A stretch of DNA of 64,000 nucleotides from Sphingobium scionense (GTDB taxonomy: Bacteria > Pseudomonadota > Alphaproteobacteria > Sphingomonadales > Sphingomonadaceae): assembly GCF_014197035.1 (NCBI RefSeq), contig NZ_JACIEU010000009.1:1-64000 (forward strand), given 5' to 3'. Below, piece after piece: positions 24,602 to 32,642 of the stretch (within the stretch, counting starts at the first letter, position 1; every line of letters begins with the position of its first letter). The notes below the pieces were generated by a model. It was not told where the DNA came from, ran no database searches, and worked only from the letters and a program-made list of their open reading frames with translations. Position numbers and translations under genes: made by a program.

Positions 24602-25801
24602 ATGACACAAGTTCAAGTTCTCGACGCGAGCCCTGACCTGAGCGGTGGCTACAAGGTCGATGTCGGTCGCGGCCAGCGGGTAGGTCGGGTTTCGTCGGAA
24701 TGGTTCAGTCGTCCCGCCGACGAGCGCTATCTGTCGCTCAATGCGCTGATGGCCTCGGTGAAGGGCCGGGCCGAGCGCAGCCGCACGCGCACGGTGGAAA
24801 GTGCCGCAGTGCGGGTCGAAGCCAGCCGCGACGATGCTGAACGGCTCGACCTGATCCTGCCTGGTGCCGAGCAACCGATCTCGCCAACGCATTGGAGCTT
24901 CGGACAGCTGGCAGCATTGGTCGGCGCGCCGGCGGCGTATCTGCGCCAGCTTCCGGCGCCGCTGGCAGGCATCAACCTGCAATATGGGCTTACCAACCGC
25001 CGCGCAGAGCAGGTCAAGACGCTGGAGACCGATGACGGCCGCATGGAACTGCGCGCGGTCACCGGTCCAGATTACGGCCGAATCTACGACCATGAGCTGG
25101 TCGCTGCCGTGCAGCGTATCGCTGGCAACGGCACGGGCGACACGCGTTGGAAGGTGCCGGGCGTGCTCGACTGGTCGACCGGCATCTACAATCCCATGGT
25201 CGATATCAGCGCCGATACGACCACGCTGTATGCGTCCGACCGCGACGTGTTCCTTTTCCTGGTCGACGACCTCAACCCGATTGAGGCGGGCAAGCTGCCA
25301 GACGGATCGCCCGACATCTACTTCCGAGGCTTTTATTGCTGGAACAGCGAGGTCGGCGCCAAAACACTCGGCATCGCCAGCTTCTACCTCCGTGCCGTCT
25401 GCCAGAACCGCAACCTCTGGGGCGTCGAGGACTTCGAAGAGATCAGCATCCGGCACAGCAAATACGCCGCTAACCGTTTTGCATATGAGGCGGCACCGGC
25501 GCTGACCCGGTTCGCGGATTCCTCGCCGCTGCCGTTCGTCAACGGCATCCGGCAAGCGCGCGAGCGCATCGTCGCGCGCTCGGATGAAGATCGGAGCGAT
25601 TTCCTGCGCAAGCGGGGGTTCGGAAAGGCAGAGACCACCAAGATCATCGACACGGTTCTGGCCGAGGAAGGTCGCCCACCGGAGTCCGTGTTCGACTTCG
25701 TCCAAGGCATTACCGCCTTCGCGCGGGGCAAGGTGCAGCAGGACGCCCGGCTTGATCTCGAAGGTCGCGCCAAGAAGCTGTTCGACCGGGTGGCGGCATA
25801 G
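24602..25801 (+). CDS. DUF932-family protein (phage/plasmid-like)
   Basis: A 399-residue protein from ATG 24602; the longer open frame to 24410 includes the conserved leader and is not used. It has the DUF932 layout found in many ICEs and plasmids, with the Gly-rich RAVTGPDYGRIYDHELV and RGFYCWNSEVGAKTLG segments. Known members are of unknown function, often near partition or replication genes. The ParB-like gene follows after a near-identical leader. Confidence 0.85.
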   Translation: MTQVQVLDASPDLSGGYKVDVGRGQRVGRVSSEWFSRPADERYLSLNALMASVKGRAERSRTRTVESAAVRVEASRDDAERLDLILPGAEQPISPTHWSFGQLAALVGAPAAYLRQLPAPLAGINLQYGLTNRRAEQVKTLETDDGRMELRAVTGPDYGRIYDHELVAAVQRIAGNGTGDTRWKVPGVLDWSTGIYNPMVDISADTTTLYASDRDVFLFLVDDLNPIEAGKLPDGSPDIYFRGFYCWNSEVGAKTLGIASFYLRAVCQNRNLWGVEDFEEISIRHSKYAANRFAYEAAPALTRFADSSPLPFVNGIRQARERIVARSDEDRSDFLRKRGFGKAETTKIIDTVLAEEGRPPESVFDFVQGITAFARGKVQQDARLDLEGRAKKLFDRVAA

Positions 25802-25845
25802 CTCTCTTTTTCAACGTCATCCCGGTTCGCGGCGTCGCTCTCTTC

Positions 25846-25928
25846 AGAGGAAGAGGGCGGCGCTTCGCTTCGTGACGGTTCGAGGTGTCGGGAGAGTGGC
25901 TCCCGGCCGGGCCGTCCGGAGAAGTGTC
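25846..25928 (+). promoter_or_regulatory. Conserved structured leader upstream of the parB-like gene (copy 2)
   Basis: Second copy of the 83-base leader described at 24519-24601. The inner hairpin here is GGGAG and CTCCC, so the stem sequence differs while the ability to pair is kept. It ends exactly at the ATG of the next gene. Confidence 0.55.
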
Positions 25929-28082
25929 ATGCCCAAGTCCAATCCCAATCCCAAGCTCGCGCTCAGCGTTTCACGCGACATCCCGTTCGACAAGCTGGTG
26001 CTGTCGCAGTCCAACGTCCGCCGGATCAAGGCAGGTGTCGGCATCGAGGACCTTTCCGAGGATATCGCCCGGCGCACGCTGTTGCAGTCGCTCACCGTCC
26101 GCGCCGTCGTCGATGCCGATGGCAACGAGACCGGCATGTTCGAGGTGCCATCGGGCGGTCGCCGCTACCGGGCGCTCGAACTGCTGGTGAAGCGCAAGCA
26201 GCTGCCGCGCAACGCGCCGGTGCCGTGCATTATCCGCACCGAGGGCGATGCCGAGGAAGACAGCCTGGCCGAGAACATCCAGCGCGCACCGCTGCATCCG
26301 CTCGACCAGTTCCGTGCATTTCTGGCGCTCCGCGAAAAGGGCCAGTCCGAGGAGGAGATTGCGGCGCATCAATTCGTGTCGGTCGCGGTGGTCAAGCAGC
26401 GACTGAAGCTCGCCAGCGTGTCGCCGAAGATCCTCGACGCCTATGCCGAGGATGAGATCACGCTCGACCAGCTGATGGCGTTCACGGTCAATGGCGACCA
26501 TGAGCGTCAGGAGCAGGTCTTCGAACGGCTCGCCGGCTCCTACGACCGCCAGCCATACGCGATCCGCCGGATGCTGACCGAAGGCGCGGTGCGTGCCTGC
26601 GACAAGCGCGCCCGTTTCATCGACATCGATGCCTATATCGAGGCGGGCGGCGGCGTCATGCGCGACTTGTTCCAGGGTGACGACGGCGGCTGGCTGCAGG
26701 ATGTCGGGCTGGTCGACTTGATGGTCTCCGAACGCCTGCGCGATGAGGCGATGAAGGTGCAAGCCGAAGGCTGGCGCTGGATCGATGCAGCGCCCGACTT
26801 TCCCTATGGCCATACCTATGGCCTTCGCCAGCTCCGGGGCACGCCGGTGGCGATCACCGCTGAAGAGCAGGCCACGCGCGATGCGCTCCAGGCCGAATAC
26901 GATGGGCTGATTGCCGAGCACGAGGACTCGCCCGAGCTGCCCGACGAGGTCGACGAACGGCTGGGCGAGCTGGAAACCGCGATCGAAGCGCTCGATCAGA
27001 GGCCGCTGGCCTATGATGCCGATGAGGTTGCGCGGGCCGGTGCATTCATCAGCATCGCACCCGACGGTAGCCTGCGGATCGAGCGCGGGTTCGTTCGGCC
27101 CGAGGACGAACTGCCCGTCGAGCCCGAGCAAGGTGCTGTTGTGGAAGGGGACCAAGGCCATGCCGACAACGGCACCGACGATGGCGGCGATCAGGCCGGC
27201 ATCGACAGCAATGTTGAGGTTGCGCCTGAGCCCGAGGAGGATGAAGGCCTCCGCCCGATTCCTGACCGGCTGATGTCCGAACTGACCGCGCACCGCACGA
27301 TCGCCCTGCGCGATGCAGTGGCCCGGTCGCCGGAGGTGGCATTCCACGCCTGCCTCCATGCGATCGTGCTGCGGTTGTTCTACCGCTATGCGCTAGACAG
27401 CTGCCTCGAACTCGACGCCAAGCATGTCGGGTTTGGCCAGCAGGCACCTGGGCTTGGCGACACGGCGTCCGCACAGGCCATCGATGCGCGGCACCGGGCG
27501 CTTGCCGATCTGCTGCCCGCGCAACCCGAAGCACTGTGGGATGCCCTTGGCGACATGGACGGCGAACAGCAGAAGTCGCTGTTCGCCCACTGCGTCGCCT
27601 GCACGGTCAACGCCACGTTCGAGGCTTACAACCGCAGGCCGCGTGCGCTCGCCCACGCCGACAGCCTCGCGCAAGCGGTCGATCTAGACATGGCGGCAGC
27701 GGGTTGGGCCCCAACCGCGGACACATTCCTTGGCCGCGTGACCAAGGCGCGGATCGTTCAGGCAGTGGGCGAAGCAAAGGGCGAACAGGTGGCTGAGAGC
27801 ATCGCGCATCTCAAGAAGCCGGACATGGCGGCACGGGCAGCTGTGCTGCTCGAAGGCAGCGGCTGGTTGCCCGAACCGCTGCGTACACCCGGTCGCGCAC
27901 TGCCAGCGCCGACCGAAAGCGAGGTCGAGTCGCCCATTGATGAGGCCATGGTCGATGCCGATGCCATTGGCGAAGCGCAGCCGGCGGTAGACGACGGCGC
28001 ACGGTCCGTGGCGGACGAAGCGCTGATCGACGACAATGCCGAGGCCGAGGGCGACACCCCCTTCGCCGTCGCCGCCGAGTAG
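25929..28082 (+). CDS. ParB/KorB-like partition or regulatory protein
   Basis: A 717-residue protein from ATG 25929. The N-terminal ParB domain (about 15-120) has the CTP/DNA-binding segment SLAENIQRAPLHPLDQF, followed by a helix-turn-helix about 130-200 (KGQSEEEIAAHQFVSVAVVK). The C-terminal 400 residues are acidic with a variable linker (about 370-430) and a helical end. It is much longer than a classical chromosomal ParB (about 300). No parA gene is seen, which fits ICE-borne KorB/ParB-like factors. It may control maintenance or expression of the element. Confidence 0.85.
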   Translation: MPKSNPNPKLALSVSRDIPFDKLVLSQSNVRRIKAGVGIEDLSEDIARRTLLQSLTVRAVVDADGNETGMFEVPSGGRRYRALELLVKRKQLPRNAPVPCIIRTEGDAEEDSLAENIQRAPLHPLDQFRAFLALREKGQSEEEIAAHQFVSVAVVKQRLKLASVSPKILDAYAEDEITLDQLMAFTVNGDHERQEQVFERLAGSYDRQPYAIRRMLTEGAVRACDKRARFIDIDAYIEAGGGVMRDLFQGDDGGWLQDVGLVDLMVSERLRDEAMKVQAEGWRWIDAAPDFPYGHTYGLRQLRGTPVAITAEEQATRDALQAEYDGLIAEHEDSPELPDEVDERLGELETAIEALDQRPLAYDADEVARAGAFISIAPDGSLRIERGFVRPEDELPVEPEQGAVVEGDQGHADNGTDDGGDQAGIDSNVEVAPEPEEDEGLRPIPDRLMSELTAHRTIALRDAVARSPEVAFHACLHAIVLRLFYRYALDSCLELDAKHVGFGQQAPGLGDTASAQAIDARHRALADLLPAQPEALWDALGDMDGEQQKSLFAHCVACTVNATFEAYNRRPRALAHADSLAQAVDLDMAAAGWAPTADTFLGRVTKARIVQAVGEAKGEQVAESIAHLKKPDMAARAAVLLEGSGWLPEPLRTPGRALPAPTESEVESPIDEAMVDADAIGEAQPAVDDGARSVADEALIDDNAEAEGDTPFAVAAE

Positions 28083-28112
28083 GTCGCGCTCCCCAGACCC
28101 GCTCGCAACTGA

Positions 28113-28179
28113 GGGTCCGCCGTGCATCGGGGTCCCCGCGAAGCCTGCTTCGTGGGGATTGCTTGGGCGCGGCGGACCC
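28113..28179 (+). promoter_or_regulatory. Large hairpin leader before the Toprim gene
   Basis: GGGTCCGCCG at 28113-28122 and CGGCGGACCC at 28170-28179 are perfect 10-base arms enclosing a smaller GC-rich hairpin. TCTTCTTGTCT follows, and a CAGGAGG ribosome-binding site sits before ATG 28203. It could end ParB transcription or shape translation of the Toprim gene. Confidence 0.5.
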
Positions 28180-28202
28180 TCTTCTTGTCTCAGGAGGATC
28201 AG

Positions 28203-29234
28203 ATGCCAGATGCATCCGACCTTGCCCGGCAGCTTGCTCGCAATGCCGAGAGCGTCTGCCGCTACTATCTACCCCAAGGCCGCCGACAGGGCCGCTACTG
28301 GCTCATCGGCGATGTCGAAGGCACACCGGGGCGCAGCCTGTTCGTGCGACTGACCGGACCCGACGCCGGCAAGGGTGCTGCCGGCAAATGGACCGACGCG
28401 GCCACCGGCGAGCATGGCGATCTGCTCGACCTTATCGCCGCCAACCAGCGATTTGCATCTCTTGCCGACACGCTCGAGGAAGCGCGGCGCTTTCTGGCTC
28501 TGCCGCCGCCAGAACTAAAGGCATTTGAACCGCTGCCGCCCGTACCGACCGGATCGCCGGAAGCTGCACGACGGCTGTGGGCGATATCGCAGCCGATCCA
28601 TGACACGCTTGCCGAGACGTATCTGCGCCAGCGAGGCATCATCGACCTGCGCGCGTGCGGCTCGCTACGGTTCCATCCCAACTGCTGGTATCGCGCCGAC
28701 GAAGACGATCCGCCCGGCACGCCGAGCGCGTTCCCGGCATTGATTGCAGCAATCCGCTGTGATGACGGATCTTTGACCGGCATCCACCGCACCTGGCTCG
28801 ATCCGAACGGCAGCGGAAAGGCATCCGTTGCTACTCCGCGTCGCGCCATGGGTCATCTCCTCGGCAACGGCTTGCGGTTCGGTCGGGCCGGATCAGTCCT
28901 GGTCGTCGGAGAGGGCATCGAAACGACACTGTCGCTCCGTCAGATCATGCCGACCATACCCATGATCGCCGGTCTTTCAGCGGGTCACCTGTCCGCGTTG
29001 CGAATCGCGCCATCGCTGCGCCGCCTCTACATTGCGCGCGATAACGATCCCGCTGGACAACATGCGGCTGACACGTTGGCCGAGCGCGCGATCGTGGCTG
29101 GTATCGAGCCGTTGATGCTGACTGCCACCCTTGGTGACTTCAATGACGATTTGCAGCGGCTTGGCCGGGACGAGATGCGGGCAGCGGTGCGAGTGCAGCT
29201 TGCCCCGGAGGATGCCGAACAGTTCATCGGCTGA
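28203..29234 (+). CDS. Toprim-domain protein, primase-like (DUF7146-type)
   Basis: A 343-residue protein from ATG 28203, preceded by CAGGAGGATCAG. The N-terminal part (about 10-200) is the plasmid/ICE primase-like region with WLIGDVEGTPGRSLFVRLTG. The C-terminal Toprim domain has the catalytic Glu in VVGEGIETTLSLRQ and the metal-binding DxD in IARDNDPAGQHAAD. It probably acts in element DNA metabolism, for example priming after transfer. Length is typical of the ICE family. Confidence 0.85.
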   Translation: MPDASDLARQLARNAESVCRYYLPQGRRQGRYWLIGDVEGTPGRSLFVRLTGPDAGKGAAGKWTDAATGEHGDLLDLIAANQRFASLADTLEEARRFLALPPPELKAFEPLPPVPTGSPEAARRLWAISQPIHDTLAETYLRQRGIIDLRACGSLRFHPNCWYRADEDDPPGTPSAFPALIAAIRCDDGSLTGIHRTWLDPNGSGKASVATPRRAMGHLLGNGLRFGRAGSVLVVGEGIETTLSLRQIMPTIPMIAGLSAGHLSALRIAPSLRRLYIARDNDPAGQHAADTLAERAIVAGIEPLMLTATLGDFNDDLQRLGRDEMRAAVRVQLAPEDAEQFIG

Positions 29235-29362
29235 GCATAGGCGGTGAGGTCTCTGCGCCCGAGCTATGTTCGTCATGATCCATCACTCCGGACAGAGCCG
29301 CGCCTCTGCCTTCGAGAGGGGCGAGAGAAGCGGAAGCCGACTGGGCCGGCAATGGCTGTGCG

Positions 29363-29448
29363 CGACTTTCTTCCCCGCCGCGACCACCCCACGCGTCAAG
29401 CCGCGCGGGGACCCCGGATCTGCGGCTCCTCGCGCGCCAAGAAAGTCG
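29363..29448 (+). promoter_or_regulatory. Long inverted repeat in the gap before the DUF2493 gene
   Basis: The gap 29235-29562 has no credible gene. It holds perfect 10-base arms CGACTTTCTT (29363-29372) and AAGAAAGTCG (29439-29448), with GC-rich inner pairing. A similar arrangement recurs at 39483-39528 before the DUF736 gene, so this is a leader type used more than once in the ICE. Confidence 0.45.
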
Positions 29449-29562
29449 TGCTCGCCATCCTCCGCTGCGCTTCGGCCACATCGGTGCCGACCCGGTCCGC
29501 CCCCGCTCTTTGCTCGCCCATGAAGGCCGCGAGAGGCGCGGTCCGACAACGGAGCGCCCGTC

Positions 29563-30477
29563 ATGACCGAGCACGACGAACCCCAGGAGCAATCCCCGAC
29601 CGCCCATTTACTCGACGAACTGCAACTCTACGGCTTCCGCCCATTCCACGACGAACCCGATCCGCGACCATTACCCGAAGGCGACCGTGTCGCAGGTGCC
29701 GTTGCCGACATTTTCGACGCTCTGATCGGTACGCTAGCCGATACCCGGCTCGAACCCGATCTCGACGACTTGCTGTGGTCAACGGTCAATCTGTTCCACC
29801 GCGCCGCCGAACGCGTCGAACGCGAACTTGACGACAATGAGCAGGCACAGCGCCGATCGCAGCGCGACCAGGACGGCTCGGAGGTGGCATCGGTCGAATT
29901 GGAGCGATTGTTGGCCCAGGGTCTGACATTGATCGAACGGCGCAATGCCCATGAACTGATGCGCGATGCTGCCTGCGATCTCTATCGCACCCATACCGGT
30001 TCGGCTTGGCATCCGCGCCATGGCAGCCTCGTCAACCGCCGCGCGCTGACCGCAGCCATGGTCGACAGCCGCGACTTCATTGCCGCCCGCCGCCGAGCCG
30101 AAACCCAGGTCATGCTGCCTGCTGGCCCCAAGGTCGCATTTACCGGCGGCAAGGACTGCAATGACACCGACGCCATCTGGGCGGCACTGGACCGGGTCCG
30201 CGCAAAACACCCGAATATGGTTCTGCTGCACGGCGGCGCGCCATCAGGTGCTGAGCGTATTGCCGCCTGCTGGGCCGACAATCGCAAAGTCACGCAGGTG
30301 GCTTTCAAGCCTGACTGGTCTCGGCACGCCAAGGCGGCACCGTTCAAGCGCAACGATGCGATGCTCGATGTGCTGCCGATTGGGGTCGTGGTGTTCCCCG
30401 GCACTGGCATTCAGGACAACCTTGCCGACAAAGCCCGCAAGCTCGGCATCCCCGTGTTCGACTTCCGCAAGGGTTAG
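29563..30477 (+). CDS. DUF2493 (SLOG/YspA-like nucleotide-binding) protein
   Basis: A 304-residue protein. The C-terminal part (about 185-304) is the DUF2493 domain of the SLOG superfamily: KVAFTGGKDCNDTDAIW, then LLHGGAPSGAERIAACWA, then VVFPGTGIQDNLADKAR. These glycine-rich loops bind a nucleotide or derivative. The N-terminal half is helical. It is a standard member of this ICE family; role unknown. GGAG lies 8 bases before the ATG. Confidence 0.85.
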   Translation: MTEHDEPQEQSPTAHLLDELQLYGFRPFHDEPDPRPLPEGDRVAGAVADIFDALIGTLADTRLEPDLDDLLWSTVNLFHRAAERVERELDDNEQAQRRSQRDQDGSEVASVELERLLAQGLTLIERRNAHELMRDAACDLYRTHTGSAWHPRHGSLVNRRALTAAMVDSRDFIAARRRAETQVMLPAGPKVAFTGGKDCNDTDAIWAALDRVRAKHPNMVLLHGGAPSGAERIAACWADNRKVTQVAFKPDWSRHAKAAPFKRNDAMLDVLPIGVVVFPGTGIQDNLADKARKLGIPVFDFRKG

Positions 30478-30743
30478 CCGCCGACCTGATCAATGGGCAT
30501 TGCCTGATCGCTGGCAGGAGCACTGCTCCGATGGTCAACAGCGTGAGTGGCACGACAGCAAAACTCCGGCCGGAAAACCGACACTGCATCCCCTTCCGAA
30601 GCGGGAACGCCCCGCTCTCTCTGGCTTACCTCTGACCAATGCGCTGCCTTGTGACGATCAACCCGCAAGGGGTCCGCTAAGCACAGCTTGCGGCCTTCAG
30701 CTCCGCCTCCGGTGATCGCGGCCGCGCGTCGGTCGCCTGTGCG

Positions 30744-30780
30744 CCTGTCGAGCGGGGGCGGTCCCCGCTCCTGAGACAGG
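30744..30780 (+). promoter_or_regulatory. Two-tier hairpin overlapping the ribosome-binding site of the 52-residue gene
   Basis: GAGCGGGG at 30750-30757 pairs perfectly with CCCCGCTC at 30763-30770. Outside it, CCTGTC (30744-30749) pairs with GACAGG (30775-30780), whose last bases are part of the ACAGGAG ribosome-binding site. The fold could restrict translation of the gene starting at 30791. The gap 30478-30743 shows no gene. Confidence 0.5.
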
Positions 30781-30790
30781 AGCAAAGATC

Positions 30791-30949
30791 ATGTCGCTTC
30801 CCACCGCCCAAAAGTTCGCCTGGAGCCTCGCCAAGACGCTGATGACCTGCGTGGTGCTGATCCAGACCAGCGATGGTTACGCCGTCATGACCGATGCCGA
30901 TTATGATGGCGATCCGATGCTGATCGTTCAGGTGTACGATCCGTACTAG
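30791..30949 (+). CDS. Small hypothetical ICE protein (52 residues)
   Basis: A short frame starting MSLPTAQKFAWSLAKTLMTC and ending VQVYDPY. ACAGGAG lies about 8 bases upstream and a conspicuous hairpin precedes it. The high-GC third-base pattern of its neighbours is kept and the N-terminal half is a plausible amphipathic or membrane-associated helix. Not recognised. It marks the left edge of the CBASS cargo. Confidence 0.5.
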   Translation: MSLPTAQKFAWSLAKTLMTCVVLIQTSDGYAVMTDADYDGDPMLIVQVYDPY

Positions 30950-30981
30950 GCGGGCAACTGCTTACAGGACTTCAGCCGCAG

Positions 30982-31025
30982 AGGAATGCTCACGTGCCCA
31001 GCAAAAGCCGACGTGAAGCATTCCT
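30982..31025. terminator. Hairpin between the 52-residue gene and capP
   Basis: AGGAATGCTCACGT at 30982-30995 pairs with ACGTGAAGCATTCCT at 31011-31025 with one bulged base, over a 15-base loop. It sits between two converging genes and may terminate both. No clear U-run. Confidence 0.45.
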
Positions 31026-31109
31026 TTGGCCTAGAACGTTTTTGAAACGGTGTCGGCAATAGAAGCATTTTCGTTTGGCCCAGTTATAACGAACTCGTAG
31101 CCGCTCCAA

Positions 31110-32015
31110 TTAACGGCGACGGCTTCGTGATGGAAAACGTGGGTTCTCCCACACGTCATATGCATCTGAAATTTGACCGTCGCTGTCCTCTTCTTCGTCC
31201 TGATCGGCATAAATGAGCAGCGTCATTATCCATCCGTCGTGCAAACGATAGGCTTGTTCCTGCAAGCTATGGTGACGGACTTCTCTCGCGATCGCCAGCC
31301 ACACCCCGGCGTGAACGTCATCCCAATCAGATTGCTGATCACCGGCCAAGCGCGCGCTGAGCGAAGGCGTGGGCAGACTTGTCCCAACCCGGACATCGAT
31401 GAAAGGAAAACGGTTGGGCTTGTATATCCGCCGGACGACGCCATCCTTTGAGATGATTACCGCGCAAACCGCATCTTGATGAAGAACATATTGGAGAGCG
31501 GTCGCTTCCTTGCTCATATTGTATCGCATAGCCAGCGTGAACACATGCTCTAGCGCTGGTGTCCCCAGATTGCGCATGTCGGGCTTGAAACGCGCAAGCG
31601 GCATCAGGATGCCCGCGCTGAACCGATTAGCCTCCATTTCCATCCGCCGCGCACGATTGTCGCGATCCGCCTCACGGATCGCCATATCTGCTTTCGAGCA
31701 CGTAAACTGGCCAGTGGATGCGGGCTGGTGCGCGATGATCAGATAATGGCCAAGCTCGTGCCCGATCGTAAAGCGCTGACGCTGCGCGGTAGCTCTGCTG
31801 TTCACCAGAATGACACCGCTCGCGCGTTCAGGCTGTGTCACTAGCCCGCCCTCGAAGCTTGCCGTTTCCAAGCGATGAATATCGGTGATGCCGACTGCCA
31901 CGGCGAGTTCCTCAATCGGAACAGGAATCTGCATTTCAGGCACTTGCCGCATGATCTCGGCAATGATCTTCTCCGGCGAACCGCAGTCCGCAAGTTCGAC
32001 TCGGTCTATATCCAT
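31110..32015 (-). CDS. capP: CapP-like ImmA/IrrE metallopeptidase
   Basis: A 301-residue zinc peptidase. The gluzincin motif HELGH is at 86-90 and the third ligand is probably Glu128 in MEMEANRFSAGILMP. A lone Cys106 in GQFTCSKAD sits between them. In the CBASS regulator CapP, a cysteine bound to the active-site zinc keeps the enzyme off until a stress signal such as DNA damage, and CapP then cleaves the repressor CapH. That is published for the family; Cys106 serving this role here is inferred. It lies 1 base after the HTH gene, in the same operon, and is divergent from the CBASS genes. Base composition is lower in GC than the flanking ICE. Confidence 0.82.
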   Translation of the reverse strand: MDIDRVELADCGSPEKIIAEIMRQVPEMQIPVPIEELAVAVGITDIHRLETASFEGGLVTQPERASGVILVNSRATAQRQRFTIGHELGHYLIIAHQPASTGQFTCSKADMAIREADRDNRARRMEMEANRFSAGILMPLARFKPDMRNLGTPALEHVFTLAMRYNMSKEATALQYVLHQDAVCAVIISKDGVVRRIYKPNRFPFIDVRVGTSLPTPSLSARLAGDQQSDWDDVHAGVWLAIAREVRHHSLQEQAYRLHDGWIMTLLIYADQDEEEDSDGQISDAYDVWENPRFPSRSRRR

Positions 32016-32016
32016 C

Positions 32017-32361
32017 CTACCCCCCGTCGCGCCGCTTTTGCATCCCTTTGATGATGTCCTCGATCAACTCGCGTTCTTTTGCATCAAGCGTTTTCAGGTC
32101 GCGATACATTACGAGCAATTGTTCATCGTCGTTGCCCTCATCTGGACCTTCTCCGACCAGGCTGGCAATCGAAACGCCGAAATGATCAGCTAGCTTCCGG
32201 ACGAGCTCAATTGACGGATTCTTGGCCGTGCCCTTTTCCAGTTCCCAAACATGCGCCTTTGATGCCCCGATGGCGTCAGCGACATCCTGAAGTGACTGTC
32301 GCTTTGCCGTGCGAAGTTTCTGAAGCTTCGTCGCTAACGACATGTTTTGATCTCCTACCAC
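32017..32361 (-). CDS. capH: CapH-like XRE transcriptional repressor
   Basis: A 114-residue regulator with an XRE helix-turn-helix at residues 6-62 (SLQDVADAIGASKAHVWELE). The C-terminal part is an acidic helical segment ending KGMQKRRDGG, suited to dimer formation and cleavage. In CapH/CapP pairs the repressor binds the shared promoter and is destroyed by CapP. Here it sits first in a two-gene operon divergent from cap6, with two palindromes in between. It is named CapH from arrangement, size and domain type; no alignment was made. Confidence 0.8.
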   Translation of the reverse strand: MVGDQNMSLATKLQKLRTAKRQSLQDVADAIGASKAHVWELEKGTAKNPSIELVRKLADHFGVSIASLVGEGPDEGNDDEQLLVMYRDLKTLDAKERELIEDIIKGMQKRRDGG

Positions 32362-32405
32362 TCAATATTTTATCCCGCTGTCCCTTTATGAATCAAGACT
32401 CGTTC

Positions 32406-32475
32406 GGTCAAACGAACATTTTCGTCCGACCAGTTGACCGCAAGCGATGTTCGATATATCTTACGATCTCGTAAG
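32406..32475. promoter_or_regulatory. Two palindromic operator candidates between capH and the CBASS operon
   Basis: Site 1: GGTCAAACGAA (32406-32416) and TTCGTCCGACC (32421-32431) match as inverted arms at 9 of 11 positions over a 4-base spacer. Site 2: CTTACGA (32460-32466) and TCGTAAG (32469-32475) are perfect 7-base arms over 2 bases. Both share an ACGA/TCGT core. They lie in the 281-base gap between the divergent capH and cap6 starts and are the best candidates for CapH binding. The rest of the gap, 32476-32642, has no convincing gene. Confidence 0.6.
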
Positions 32476-32642
32476 GACGAATCCGACAGGGAAGACGTAT
32501 GATTTGCAATCCGCAGCACAGCGCACTCGCAAAGCTGGATCGTCAAACGAGCTGGTCACCGATGCGAACATTCAGTCGATTGCGACCAATGCAAATCGTT
32601 TGCCAGCGATCAGTTTAATCACACAATATCTCGAAGGACCAG

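Noticed and set aside
24503..27359. Two long minus-strand frames over the DUF932 and parB-like genes
   Set aside because: Antisense shadows of genes with clear starts, leaders and domains.
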